49,223 nt of DNA from an uncultured Saprospiraceae bacterium. GTDB taxonomy: Bacteria; Bacteroidota; Bacteroidia; Chitinophagales; Saprospiraceae. The notes under the pieces were generated by a model. The model was given only the letters and a program-made list of their open reading frames with translations. It searched no databases and had not been told where the DNA came from. Location: the NCBI GenBank assembly GCA_937944245.1, contig CALDYY010000052.1:1-49223 (forward strand), in the 5' to 3' direction. The translations under genes and the position numbers were made by a program. The stretch's first letter is position 1. Every line of letters starts with the position of its first letter. This document shows positions 33,613 through 42,616 of the stretch, piece after piece.

Positions 33613-33739
33613 TGATTTTTGTTTAGTTTTAATTTGTTGATAGAATTGAGTAAATAGCCCTACCAAACCTAGAATAATGAAATAATCAGACAAAAATAAC
33701 GGAACAAAAATTTAATTTTAAATTATAATTCACTTTAAC

Positions 33740-34654
33740 ATGAACAATTATGTCTGGGGGATTGATTTAGGCGGAACTAAAATAGAGGGCGTTGTTTTAA
33801 AGAATAGAAATACCTTAAGCACTATTGTAAGAAAACGAGTTTCGACAGAAGCAGAAAAAGGCTATAAGCATATCCTGCAACAAATTTATAAGCTCGTCGA
33901 AATGTTGAGATTAGAAGCTAAGGCTTCTCCCCAAGCCATAGGTATAGGCACACCAGGCTCAACAGACCCCTACACCAATAACTTAAAAAACTCTAATACA
34001 ACCTGCTTAAACGGAAAACCCTTACAAAAAGACTTAGCACAATTACTGGGCATTCCTGTTTTCATGGCGAACGATGCTAACTGTTTCGCAGTGGCAGAAG
34101 CTAATTTGGGCGCTGTTCCTGAATCTTTTCCCAATGCTAAAGTAGTTTTTGGCGTCATCATGGGGACAGGCGTGGGTGGTGGCGTAGTTTTTAATGGAAA
34201 AGGCTGGAATGGCAACAATGGTATTGGTGGCGAATGGGGGCATAATTTTCTCGATGATTCTGGTGGAGCTTGCTATTGTGGCAAGTCGGGCTGCGTGGAG
34301 CGCGTCATTTCAGGGACGTCGCTTGAGCGTTACTACTTTGAGCAAACAGGTATCAATAAAAAATTGTATGATATTGTCCAGCTTCATCAAGCACAATTAG
34401 ATAGTGCCGCAACAGCAACAGTACAGCGATTGATTACCATGTTTGGCAAGGCTCTTTCTGTGGTGGTTAATATCCTCGACCCCGACGTGATTGTAATTGG
34501 CGGTGGAGTTGGAAATATTGATTTGCTTTATACCGAAGGACTTAAAGAAATAGAAAAAAACGTGTTTAATCCAAATTTTAGCACACCAATCATCAAACCT
34601 AAACTGGGAGATAGTGCAGGTGTATTTGGTGCAGCGCTATTAGTACCAGAATAA
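33740..34654 (+). CDS. ROK family sugar kinase
   Basis: 304 aa. The ATP-binding motif is GIDLGGTKIEG (7-17). NDAN gives the catalytic D112, and MGTGVGGGVV is the second phosphate loop. The sugar-binding/zinc segment GEWGH (E165, H168) with CYCGKSGC (C178, C180, C185) is intact, so it is an enzyme rather than a ROK repressor, and no helix-turn-helix is present. The likely substrate is glucose, fructose or N-acetylmannosamine/glucosamine; sequence alone does not decide. It is divergent from the M17 gene and ends in a perfect hairpin. Confidence 0.93.
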   Translation: MNNYVWGIDLGGTKIEGVVLKNRNTLSTIVRKRVSTEAEKGYKHILQQIYKLVEMLRLEAKASPQAIGIGTPGSTDPYTNNLKNSNTTCLNGKPLQKDLAQLLGIPVFMANDANCFAVAEANLGAVPESFPNAKVVFGVIMGTGVGGGVVFNGKGWNGNNGIGGEWGHNFLDDSGGACYCGKSGCVERVISGTSLERYYFEQTGINKKLYDIVQLHQAQLDSAATATVQRLITMFGKALSVVVNILDPDVIVIGGGVGNIDLLYTEGLKEIEKNVFNPNFSTPIIKPKLGDSAGVFGAALLVPE

Positions 34655-34657
34655 AAA

Positions 34658-34682
34658 AAGCTATATCAGAATGATATAGCTT
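34658..34682 (+). terminator. Terminator of the ROK kinase gene
   Basis: AAGCTATATCA (34658-34668) with TGATATAGCTT (34672-34682): perfect 11-bp stem, 3-nt loop, preceded by an A-run. The T-run after it is weak. Confidence 0.7.
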
Positions 34683-34705
34683 ATAAGTTTAATAGTTACG
34701 ACAAT

Positions 34706-34738
34706 TTTAGCGTAGTCGCAAGTTTTGATTTAGCGTAG
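34706..34738 (+). repeat. Short direct repeat TTTAGCGTAG
   Basis: Two identical 10-bp copies (34706-34715, 34729-34738) with starts 23 nt apart, about two helical turns. This could be a regulator site; it may also be chance. Confidence 0.4.
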
Positions 34739-34987
34739 CCTTTTTTTGCGTCACAAATATAAGGTTGTAGCATTTAAAATAAAAGACGATTTTGCATAAA
34801 TAGAACCAGACAAAAGGGAGATATTAGATGAGTTATAATGAAAAAAAAATTGATTATCAATTAATTGTAATTCTTCTCTAATTTTAAAAAAATCCAAATA
34901 ACTTATTTCTTGATTTTCAATAATAATAATTGTTCAAGATAAATTGACGAAGAGATAACAATCTTTTCGATAATAAAAATGATTGCT

Positions 34988-34995
34988 TATATTTG
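34988..34995 (+). promoter_or_regulatory. -7 box of the unknown coupled gene pair
   Basis: TATATTTG matches TAnnTTTG. Predicted start at about 35002 gives a 20-nt leader to the ATG at 35024. No clear -33 box. Confidence 0.5.
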
Positions 34996-35023
34996 ACATA
35001 AACTAACGAAACCCTGTACGCTT

Positions 35024-35533
35024 ATGGAGACCTCTTTTCCTTTAATCCTCCCAGATTTAACCCGCTTACACCAACTCAATGGTGCAGAAAACGCACTGGA
35101 AGAATTAAAAATTTTTATTAAACAGTACATTAGTTTGGTTATACTTGGTGGTTTTGAAAACAGTACACTACTGCTCAGTAACGGCAACAAACTTTGTATT
35201 GAAGCCACAGCGCACCCTAAACAGCGTATTCTTTGGTTAAAATCGTTTGAAGAAATATCTGCGGTACGTCCCTTTCTGGAGCAGGTGTTGAAAGAATCAT
35301 TTCCCGATAAAGAAATTTATATGGACAACATTCGTGCCATTTCATTTGAACCCACCACCCAAAAACCGACCTATATCATCTACATTGACCCTAGCCTTTC
35401 GCCTGATCCAAAAGATAAAAGAAAGCGCATTTCTACTTTTCAGATGCAACTGGCGTTCAATGCTGCCATTCTCAAAACAATAAGCACCGACTCAACAGAT
35501 AATCCTAATCATCAACCAACACCATTTATATGA
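35024..35533 (+). CDS. Cytoplasmic protein of unknown function, coupled to next gene
   Basis: 169 aa, no signal peptide or membrane segment. The composition suggests an alpha/beta fold (VILGGFENSTLLLSNGNKLCIEATAHP; PTYIIYIDPSLSPDPKDKRKR) with a polar disordered tail. I do not recognise a family. Its stop overlaps the start of the next gene by 4 nt (ATGA at 35530-35533), a strong sign of translational coupling. The partner is an exported protein, so a cytoplasmic-periplasmic pair is a reasonable guess, for instance a regulator or assembly factor. Confidence 0.72.
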   Translation: METSFPLILPDLTRLHQLNGAENALEELKIFIKQYISLVILGGFENSTLLLSNGNKLCIEATAHPKQRILWLKSFEEISAVRPFLEQVLKESFPDKEIYMDNIRAISFEPTTQKPTYIIYIDPSLSPDPKDKRKRISTFQMQLAFNAAILKTISTDSTDNPNHQPTPFI

Positions 35534-37401
35534 GAACATTTTTTCTTTTGTTCATATTTTGTTTATGCTTTTGTGGTGGATTGATTGCGCAACCGCTCAT
35601 CATTCTTACGGAGGAAAGCACGAGTGGCAAATATCAAGGAAATTTGCCTGAGAGTGGTCCAGCTATTGTGGATATCAATAGCATCATAAAAATAAAAGTT
35701 GATGTCGCTCGACTAGAGGAAGAAATGTTTAGATTTCAAGGCATTAAAGCCACTGATAGCCGTCTAGGAAGGCTTCGAAAATTGAATGAACTCACCTCAC
35801 TTAAAAACAAAATTATTCGCTTCATCAATACTCAATTTGCCAACTCAAATACTCAACCTTTTGCTGTATATCAAGAATTAGCAGCACTTTCTACAGAATT
35901 ACTGGAGGAGATTGAATTAGATGATGAAATGTTTAACGAGTTGACGAGTCCAGAAGTAGAACAAGCATTTAACCAGTCCAAAGATAGTTACATTATTTTT
36001 GTCATTCGCTATTTGGAAGGAAAAACACAAGCACTTAGAAATGCTTTACTTGCTGACTTAGGCGTTGATGGTCAAGTAGATAGCTCATTGATGATTTATT
36101 TTAGAGTAGGGGCTTTTTTGAAAAACAGAAGTGGTGGACGACCTATACATGTTGAAAATTTTGATACCTATGCGCCCGAAGAATATATTGAAGTTTCTCG
36201 ATTTGCAAATCCGCTTTCAGAAGACGAAAAAGACGCGCTAAACTTGAATAAGCGATTGCACGATAGCTTACAAACTAGTACCAATACACTCTCCGAACAT
36301 ATGAAAAGTGTATTTGCAAGTAAATTCAACGCAGTATTTCCAAAATCGGATGAGTCGAGACTGAATCTGCGTAAAACCTTTAATAATTCGCTAACAAAAC
36401 TCAATAGCGATGCCACCACAAAACCCGCTGCTGGAGTGCTACTGGATAACGAACTGAACATTGAGCGAGTAGGGAGAACCTATCAGGTAGTAAAAAATAG
36501 TTTTGAAGAATTTCAGAGGGTTTTTCCTAATGGACTTTTTAGGGAAAACACATTAGAAAATACCTTGAATGAACTGGAATCACTACTCAATTTGGCTTAC
36601 CGAAAGTATGTGGAAGATGTGAGTTTGTATCAGCAAAATGTGAACATTCGTTCTTTCACAGGCACAACGCCAGGTTTGTTGGAATTGAGGCAAGTAGATA
36701 CCGCTTACAGCAATTACATCAGGATAACGAACGAGGTAATTAGTGGTATTCGCACTATTTTCGGGGAGGTACAACAGTTTATCACGCCTTTCCGTAAAAC
36801 GTATGTGCAAAATGAAGAACTTACAGAAGCCATTCGCCGATTCACAGTAGGCGAAATTCCAGAGTCAGGTTTTATTGAACTCAAATACATTGGCGAACGC
36901 AAAATGGGCGACGAAATTCTCATCAAAGCCGTGCTGGAGCGAGGCAGAAGTCGTGGAAATCGGAATTTTGAGCAAAAGGAAATTTTTAGACGCTATGTCA
37001 CTATCACTCGTATAGCAGCACATTTTAGGATGAGTGGTTCTTTGGTACTTGCCAATCCATATAACAGAGAAAGTAATAGTGCGATTACCCTGAGCAATCA
37101 ATTCCAATTTGCACCTACCTATGGCGTGATGATGAAATGGGGCAGTAGGAAAAGTAAATTTTATAATGAAGTGGTTAGCCTAGGGGTTGGATTGAGTTTC
37201 TCCTCTCCTGATTTTAACCTCGATGGAACACCAGAATTTGGAACAGGCTTTATGATGACTGCTTTCCGAGATATTATGAGTGTGGGTTGGGGCTGGAATT
37301 TTGGTGTGGATGCTCCCTATGGGTTTGTTGGATTTAACATCCCTTTTACCATAGGAGGCTTGCCTTCTACTTCAACCAGTGCAGGCTTTTTTGATAATTA
37401 G
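35530..37401 (+). CDS. Large exported protein of unknown function
   Basis: 623 aa with a signal peptide (MRTFFLLFIFCLCFCGGLIA-QP). Residues about 40-470 are mainly helical with many charged residues; LEEEMFRFQ, LRKLNELTSLKNKIIRF and the stretch around 330-440 suggest helical bundles. Residues 505-623 change to alternating hydrophobic/aromatic strands (FAPTYGVMMKWG, SLGVGLSFSSPDF, GTGFMMTAFRD, GWGWNFGVDAPYGFVGFNIPF), resembling outer-membrane barrel strands. A helical periplasmic part with a barrel-like C-terminus would fit a surface or membrane-spanning device, but no known family is recognised. It is coupled to the preceding cytoplasmic gene. Confidence 0.75.
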   Translation: MRTFFLLFIFCLCFCGGLIAQPLIILTEESTSGKYQGNLPESGPAIVDINSIIKIKVDVARLEEEMFRFQGIKATDSRLGRLRKLNELTSLKNKIIRFINTQFANSNTQPFAVYQELAALSTELLEEIELDDEMFNELTSPEVEQAFNQSKDSYIIFVIRYLEGKTQALRNALLADLGVDGQVDSSLMIYFRVGAFLKNRSGGRPIHVENFDTYAPEEYIEVSRFANPLSEDEKDALNLNKRLHDSLQTSTNTLSEHMKSVFASKFNAVFPKSDESRLNLRKTFNNSLTKLNSDATTKPAAGVLLDNELNIERVGRTYQVVKNSFEEFQRVFPNGLFRENTLENTLNELESLLNLAYRKYVEDVSLYQQNVNIRSFTGTTPGLLELRQVDTAYSNYIRITNEVISGIRTIFGEVQQFITPFRKTYVQNEELTEAIRRFTVGEIPESGFIELKYIGERKMGDEILIKAVLERGRSRGNRNFEQKEIFRRYVTITRIAAHFRMSGSLVLANPYNRESNSAITLSNQFQFAPTYGVMMKWGSRKSKFYNEVVSLGVGLSFSSPDFNLDGTPEFGTGFMMTAFRDIMSVGWGWNFGVDAPYGFVGFNIPFTIGGLPSTSTSAGFFDN

Positions 37402-37413
37402 CATCAACAAAAA

Positions 37414-38034
37414 TTACTCTAGCAATCTGAAACTACGCCGATGTAAAACAGTTGCACCATGCAGTGCAATGGCTTTTCGATGCGCCTTAGTAGGGTAGCC
37501 TTTGTTGCTATGCCATTCATAATTAGGGAATTGTATAGCAGCGTTTAGCATCCACTCATCGCGATGTGTTTTCGCCAAAATAGAAGCTGCTGCAATACTT
37601 CTATACAGACTATCCCCTTTTACAATGCAAGTGTGCGGAATACCTAAATAGGGTGTGAACCTATTGCCATCAATTAAAAGATGGTCTGGGCGAGTGGTTA
37701 ACTGCTCAATTGCCCTGTGCATGGCTAAAAAAGAAGCATTTAAAATATTGATTTGGTCAATTTCTAAAGCGGTAACCATACCTACCGCCCATGCAATAGA
37801 TTGGTTTTCAATAATTAATCGCAATTCATTTCGCTGATTTACTGTTAATTGCTTAGAATCATTCAAAAACCGATGACTAAAATGGCGCGGTAAAATCACA
37901 GCCGCCGCAAATACAGGACCTGCTAAACAACCACGCCCAGCTTCATCGCAGCCTGCTTCTACCAGATTTTCCATCAAAAAAGGACGCAATGTGTTGGCAT
38001 TAAACGTTTTCTTCACGTTGTTTTTTCGTTTCAA
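37414..38034 (-). CDS. rnhB: Ribonuclease HII
   Basis: 206 aa. [21 protein letters not shown] carries the first catalytic acids (D30, E31); LLIDGN supplies the third Asp; [15 protein letters not shown] the last. The [11 protein letters not shown] segment is typical. It removes RNA from RNA-DNA hybrids and starts repair of single misincorporated ribonucleotides. A 23-nt gap to the upstream carboxylase gene suggests cotranscription. An ATG at 37974 is an alternative start. Confidence 0.95.
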   Translation of the reverse strand: MKRKNNVKKTFNANTLRPFLMENLVEAGCDEAGRGCLAGPVFAAAVILPRHFSHRFLNDSKQLTVNQRNELRLIIENQSIAWAVGMVTALEIDQINILNASFLAMHRAIEQLTTRPDHLLIDGNRFTPYLGIPHTCIVKGDSLYRSIAAASILAKTHRDEWMLNAAIQFPNYEWHSNKGYPTKAHRKAIALHGATVLHRRSFRLLE

Positions 38035-38057
38035 TAAATAGTTTCAAAATGGAATCT

Positions 38058-39692
38058 TTACACCTGCAAAACACCTACATTGATGCGTTCAATGGGGGCA
38101 TTATTAGCTGCTTCAATGCCTTCCGCAATAATTTGTCGAGTTTCTAAAGGGTCAATAATGGCATCCACCCAAAGTCGAGCTGCTGCATAGTAGGGGGTAG
38201 TTTGCGCTTCATATTGCTGTGAAATGTTTTGTAACAGTTCTTGCTGTTCTTCCTCACTAATAGTTTGTCCTTTTGCTTGGAGGGTAGAAGTCTGAATTTG
38301 TAGTAACACTTTGGCGGCTTGCGCTCCACCCATTACCGCAATTTTAGCGGTGGGCCAAGCCACAATTAGGCGTGGGTCGTAAGCCTTGCCACACATAGCA
38401 TAATTGCCCGCACCATAAGAATTACCTGTGATGATAGTAAATTTTGGTACAGTTGAATTCGCTACGGCATTCACCATTTTAGCGCCATCTTTAATAATGC
38501 CACCATGCTCTGAGCGCGTGCCCACCATAAATCCTGTTACATCTTGAAAAAATACCAATGGAATTTTCTTTTGGTTGCAATTCAAAATAAAGCGAGTAGC
38601 CTTATCGGCTGAATCTGAATAAATGACACCTCCAAACTGCATTTCGCCTTTTGCTGTTTTCACAATTTGCCGATTGTTCGCCACAATACCTACCGACCAG
38701 CCCTCAATGCGAGCGTAAGCGCAGATAATGGTTTTGCCATAATTTTCTTTGTATTGCGTCAGTTCGGAGTTATCTACTATTCTTTTTAGTAGCTCCAAAG
38801 TGTCATAGGGTTTACTAGAATCGCTAGGCATCAAACCTAGTAGTTCTTTATAATCTTCTTTTGGTGGTGCTGGCGTAATTCTATCAAAACCTGCTTTTTC
38901 AAAATGACCAAATTGCGATACCAATTGGCGAATGGTTGCCAAACAAGTTGGGTCATCCGGCATTTTATAATCGGTGATACCCGATATTTCAGATTGCGTG
39001 GTTGCGCCACCCAGTGTTTCTGTATCCACATCTTCGCCAATAGCTGCCTTCACCAAGTAAGGACCCGCTAAAAAAATAGAACCTGTGCCATCCACAATCA
39101 ATGCTTCATCAGACATAATGGGTAAGTAAGCACCTCCTGCCACACAACTGCCCATGATAGCCGCAATTTGAGGAATACCCATGCTCGAGAGCTTTGCATT
39201 GTTGCGAAAAATGCGACCAAAGTGTTCTTTATCTGGAAATATTTCATCTTGCATCGGCAAAAATACACCGGCACTATCCACCAAATAAATGATGGGCAAG
39301 CGATTTTCCATAGCAATTTCTTGCGCTCTCAAGTTTTTCTTACCTGTTATCGGAAACCAAGCACCTGCCTTCACCGTCGCATCATTAGCCACAATCACAC
39401 ATTGGCGACCACTCACTCGACCTATGCCTACCACTACCCCTCCTGCTGGACAGCCGCCGTGTTCTTCATATAGCTCATAGCCTGCAAACGCACCAATTTC
39501 TAAAAAATAACTACCCTCATCAACAAGTAAATCTATTCGCTCTCTAGCCGTTAACTTTCCTTTTTGGTGTTCTTTTTCGATTTTTGATTTACCACCGCCC
39601 AATTTAATTTGCGCTAGACGATGCTGCATTTTAGAAATGAGTAATTTGAGGTGGTCTTCATTTTTGTTATGTTCTAAATTGATGGCTTGCAT
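38058..39692 (-). CDS. Acyl-CoA carboxylase carboxyltransferase (beta) subunit, methylcrotonyl/propionyl type
   Basis: 544 aa, two crotonase-like domains of a biotin-dependent carboxyltransferase. Seen are GKLTARERIDLLVDEGSYFLE, the N-domain loop IMGSCVAGGAYLPIMSDE, GSIFLAGPYLVKAAIGEDVDTETLGG, and the C-domain VFFQDVTGFMVGTRSEHGGI and NSYGAGNYAMCGKAYDPR. The layout is closest to 3-methylcrotonyl-CoA carboxylase beta, which carboxylates 3-methylcrotonyl-CoA in leucine breakdown. A separate biotin-carboxylase subunit would be required and is not in the window. It is divergent from mutS; a minus-strand -7 box lies at 39731-39724. Confidence 0.92.
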   Translation of the reverse strand: MQAINLEHNKNEDHLKLLISKMQHRLAQIKLGGGKSKIEKEHQKGKLTARERIDLLVDEGSYFLEIGAFAGYELYEEHGGCPAGGVVVGIGRVSGRQCVIVANDATVKAGAWFPITGKKNLRAQEIAMENRLPIIYLVDSAGVFLPMQDEIFPDKEHFGRIFRNNAKLSSMGIPQIAAIMGSCVAGGAYLPIMSDEALIVDGTGSIFLAGPYLVKAAIGEDVDTETLGGATTQSEISGITDYKMPDDPTCLATIRQLVSQFGHFEKAGFDRITPAPPKEDYKELLGLMPSDSSKPYDTLELLKRIVDNSELTQYKENYGKTIICAYARIEGWSVGIVANNRQIVKTAKGEMQFGGVIYSDSADKATRFILNCNQKKIPLVFFQDVTGFMVGTRSEHGGIIKDGAKMVNAVANSTVPKFTIITGNSYGAGNYAMCGKAYDPRLIVAWPTAKIAVMGGAQAAKVLLQIQTSTLQAKGQTISEEEQQELLQNISQQYEAQTTPYYAAARLWVDAIIDPLETRQIIAEGIEAANNAPIERINVGVLQV

Positions 39693-39723
39693 ATTCGATT
39701 GTAATTTGCTTGTAATGGAAATG

Positions 39724-39731
39724 CAAACATA
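39724..39731 (-). promoter_or_regulatory. Possible -7 box of the carboxylase gene
   Basis: On the minus strand reads TATGTTTG, matching TAnnTTTG, with a leader of about 25 nt. No -33 box is seen. Confidence 0.4.
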
Positions 39732-39795
39732 GGGCTTTCAGTTCTGTGAAGATAAAAAATGTAATAGGTTGCTGTTAAACCACCTTATTTTGGGT

Positions 39796-39803
39796 TATAT
39801 TTG
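39796..39803 (+). promoter_or_regulatory. Possible -7 box of mutS
   Basis: TATATTTG matches TAnnTTTG and lies 50 nt before the TTG start. Confidence 0.4.
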
Positions 39804-39853
39804 TTATCCTATTTCCGTTAAACTACAAATTACAAATAAAGAAAATTAAAAAC

Positions 39854-42502
39854 TTGATAGAAGTAAAAACGAAAAAGCAAGACAATGCAGTTACGCCTTT
39901 GATGAAGCAATATTTTGCCTTGAAAGCAAAATACCCTAAAGCTATCTTACTGTTCAGGGTAGGCGATTTCTACGAAACTTTTGGGGAAGATGCTGTAACG
40001 ACTTCTAAAGTCTTAGGCATTATTCTCACCTCGCGTAACAACGGTGGGAGCGATATACCATTAGCAGGTTTCCCTTACCATTCATTGGATATGTATTTGC
40101 CTCGCCTGGTGCGCGCTGGCTTTCGTGTCGCTATTTGCGAGCAGCTAGAAAAGCCAAGCAAAGAAAAAAAAATCGTCAAGCGTGGTGTCACAGAAATCGT
40201 CACGCCGGGTATTGCTACGGATGATAAACTGCTGGATAATAAAAGCAACAATTACTTGGCGGCATTGGCTTACGGAAAAAAAGGACAAATCGGATTAGCT
40301 TTTTTGGATATTTCTACTGGAGAATTTTTAGCCAGTGAAGGTGATCCAAGTCATGCAGAAAAGTTGATTCAAAGTATGCAACCCGCAGAAATTATTTTTT
40401 CCAAGGAATATGCTAAAACTTTTCAGGAGCAGCATGGTGAACGTTACTACACTTTTACCTTAGAAGATTGGGCGTTTCATTTTGATTTTGGTAGGGAAAA
40501 GTTACTTACCCATTTTGAAGTACAAACGCTAAAAGGCTTTGGTTTAGAAGAACTTACACTAGCGCAAACAGCGGCGGGCGCTATTCTGCACTATTTAGAA
40601 ACAACAGAAAACAGAAACCTCAAACACATTTCAAGTATTAGCCGCATACAGCCAGAGCGATATGTGTGGCTAGACCGCTTTACGATTCGCAATCTTGAGT
40701 TAATAAGTACCGCCAATGATGTCGGCATACCGCTTATCAAAGTATTAGACCAAACGGTTTCGCCAATGGGCGCAAGGCTGCTAAAAAAATGGGTAGTGTT
40801 GCCATTAAAATCTCTAAAAGCGATTGAATCCAGATTGAGCATGGTGGAATTTTTCTTGCAAGAAACCACACTGGCTCAAAAAATGACAACTAACATTCGA
40901 TTGATGGGCGACTTGGAACGCTTGATTTCTAAAGTGCCATTGGGGAAAATCAATCCACGAGAAGTAGTGCAGTTGCAAAAGGCATTGGAAGCCATAGTGC
41001 CTATAAAAGTATGGCTTAATCAATCGGGACAACCTTTTTTAGAAAAATTGGCAGAGGGCTTGAATCCTTGCCCAAAGTTATGCCAGCAAATTAAACAGCA
41101 AATTGTGGCTGAACCGCCTGCGCTGTTGATAAAAGGCGATGTTATTGCTAACGGTTGCCACCAAGAATTGGACGAACTTCGGTATTTGGTCAAGAATAGT
41201 AAGGATTTACTGATTGGTATTCAGCAAAAAGAAGCAGCTAAAACAGGAATAGACAACTTGAAAATTGGTTTCAATAATGTATTTGGCTACTATTTGGAAG
41301 TAACCAATAAGTACAAAAATAAAGGGCTGATTCCCGACAACTGGATGCGTAAGCAAACGCTTACCAATGCAGAACGCTACATCACCGAGGAACTTAAAGA
41401 GCTGGAAAGCAAAATATTAGGTGCTGAAGAGAAAATTCTAGCACTAGAAATTAGTCTATTTGAGCAACTCGTCCATCAACTATTGGATTATATTCAACCC
41501 ATTCAATTTAATGCAACGTTAATTGCACAACTCGATTGTTTGCTTGCCTTCGCCAAAGTGGCAGAAAAAAATAATTACTGTAAACCCATCCTCAATGAAG
41601 ATTTTACCATTGACATCAAAGCGGGCAGGCATCCTGTCATCGAGCAACAAATGCCGATTGGTGAAAGATATGTCCCCAACGATGTTTACTTAGACCACGA
41701 AGAGCAACAAATTTTGATGATCACTGGACCCAATATGGCGGGTAAATCCGCTTTGCTTCGCCAAACAGCACTTATCTGTTTGATGGCGCAAATGGGGAGT
41801 TTTGTTCCTGCTGATGCGGCTACCTTAGGTTTGGTGGACAAGGTGTTTACGCGAGTAGGCGCATCGGACAATATTTCTTCTGGCGAATCCACCTTTATGG
41901 TCGAGATGAACGAAACTGCCAGCATCATGAATAATCTTTCGGATAGAAGCCTTATTTTGTTGGATGAAATTGGGCGAGGCACGAGCACTTATGATGGTAT
42001 TTCCATCGCTTGGTCTATTGCAGAGTATTTGCATCATCATCCACAAGCGCGACCCAAAACGCTTTTTGCCACACATTACCATGAACTGAATGAGTTGGCT
42101 AATAAATTTCCACGCATCAAGAATTATCATATTGCCACGCAAGAAGTGGATCAAAAAGTTATTTTCTTGCGCAAACTCGTGCCCGGTGGAAGCGAGCATA
42201 GTTTTGGTATCCATGTAGCAAAAATGGCGGGTATGCCAAGAAGCATTGTGGAGCGAGCAGCGCACATTTTACCACAATTAGAACAAAAATCTATTCAACA
42301 AGATGAAGGCAACATGGAAGGCATACCGAATAAAAATGCCAATACCAAGCAAATAAATACCCCCTTGCAATTAAGTATTTTTGAGGCAAACGACCCCGCC
42401 CTAGAAAAGATAAAACAAGCCCTAGAAGCACTTGATTTGAATGGCATGACCCCTATTGAGTGTATGCTCAAGTTGAGTGAACTCAAGAAAATGGTTTCAT
42501 GA
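39854..42502 (+). CDS. mutS: DNA mismatch repair protein MutS
   Basis: 882 aa, starting with TTG; the in-frame upstream stop (39836-39838) and the family's usual N-terminus (TPLMKQYFALKAKYP) support that start. The mismatch-reading motif is RVGDFYETF with Phe and Glu. The ATPase domain has the Walker A GPNMAGKS (625-632), MVEMNETASIMNNLSDRSLILLDEIGRGTSTYDG for Walker B/signature, and ATHYHEL. A long connector and clamp region lies between. It detects mismatches in DNA and calls MutL. It is adjacent to a convergent unknown gene and ends before a long hairpin. Confidence 0.96.
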   Translation: MIEVKTKKQDNAVTPLMKQYFALKAKYPKAILLFRVGDFYETFGEDAVTTSKVLGIILTSRNNGGSDIPLAGFPYHSLDMYLPRLVRAGFRVAICEQLEKPSKEKKIVKRGVTEIVTPGIATDDKLLDNKSNNYLAALAYGKKGQIGLAFLDISTGEFLASEGDPSHAEKLIQSMQPAEIIFSKEYAKTFQEQHGERYYTFTLEDWAFHFDFGREKLLTHFEVQTLKGFGLEELTLAQTAAGAILHYLETTENRNLKHISSISRIQPERYVWLDRFTIRNLELISTANDVGIPLIKVLDQTVSPMGARLLKKWVVLPLKSLKAIESRLSMVEFFLQETTLAQKMTTNIRLMGDLERLISKVPLGKINPREVVQLQKALEAIVPIKVWLNQSGQPFLEKLAEGLNPCPKLCQQIKQQIVAEPPALLIKGDVIANGCHQELDELRYLVKNSKDLLIGIQQKEAAKTGIDNLKIGFNNVFGYYLEVTNKYKNKGLIPDNWMRKQTLTNAERYITEELKELESKILGAEEKILALEISLFEQLVHQLLDYIQPIQFNATLIAQLDCLLAFAKVAEKNNYCKPILNEDFTIDIKAGRHPVIEQQMPIGERYVPNDVYLDHEEQQILMITGPNMAGKSALLRQTALICLMAQMGSFVPADAATLGLVDKVFTRVGASDNISSGESTFMVEMNETASIMNNLSDRSLILLDEIGRGTSTYDGISIAWSIAEYLHHHPQARPKTLFATHYHELNELANKFPRIKNYHIATQEVDQKVIFLRKLVPGGSEHSFGIHVAKMAGMPRSIVERAAHILPQLEQKSIQQDEGNMEGIPNKNANTKQINTPLQLSIFEANDPALEKIKQALEALDLNGMTPIECMLKLSELKKMVS

Positions 42503-42506
42503 GTTA

Positions 42507-42571
42507 GATACCAACAAGGTAATGCTCTAGGTTTTAAACCACATATAAAAAAGCATTCAATCGTTGGTATC
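42507..42571. terminator. Multi-stem hairpin between convergent mutS and exonuclease-like gene
   Basis: Outer stem GATACCAAC (42507-42515) with GTTGGTATC (42563-42571); inner stem AATGCT (42521-42526) with AGCATT (42552-42557); and an interior small palindrome GGTTTTAAACC (42530-42540). All stems are perfect. It probably acts as terminator or 3' end stabiliser for both genes. Confidence 0.6.
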
Positions 42572-42616
42572 AGCCTTTCATACATTCAACAGTTGTTCTC
42601 TTAAAAATGGGTGAGC

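Larger units (their letters stand above)
34655..35023. other. 369-bp gene-free region
   Basis: Contains the ROK terminator (34658-34682), a 10-bp direct repeat TTTAGCGTAG (34706-34715 and 34729-34738), a very AT-rich stretch, and a -7 box TATATTTG (34988-34995) for the following gene. No coding frame looks real. Confidence 0.6.

Noticed and set aside
39854-39902. Later ATG as the mutS start (39902)
   Set aside because: It would remove the conserved TPL before MKQYFALK that MutS proteins have; the TTG at 39854 restores the usual N-terminus.
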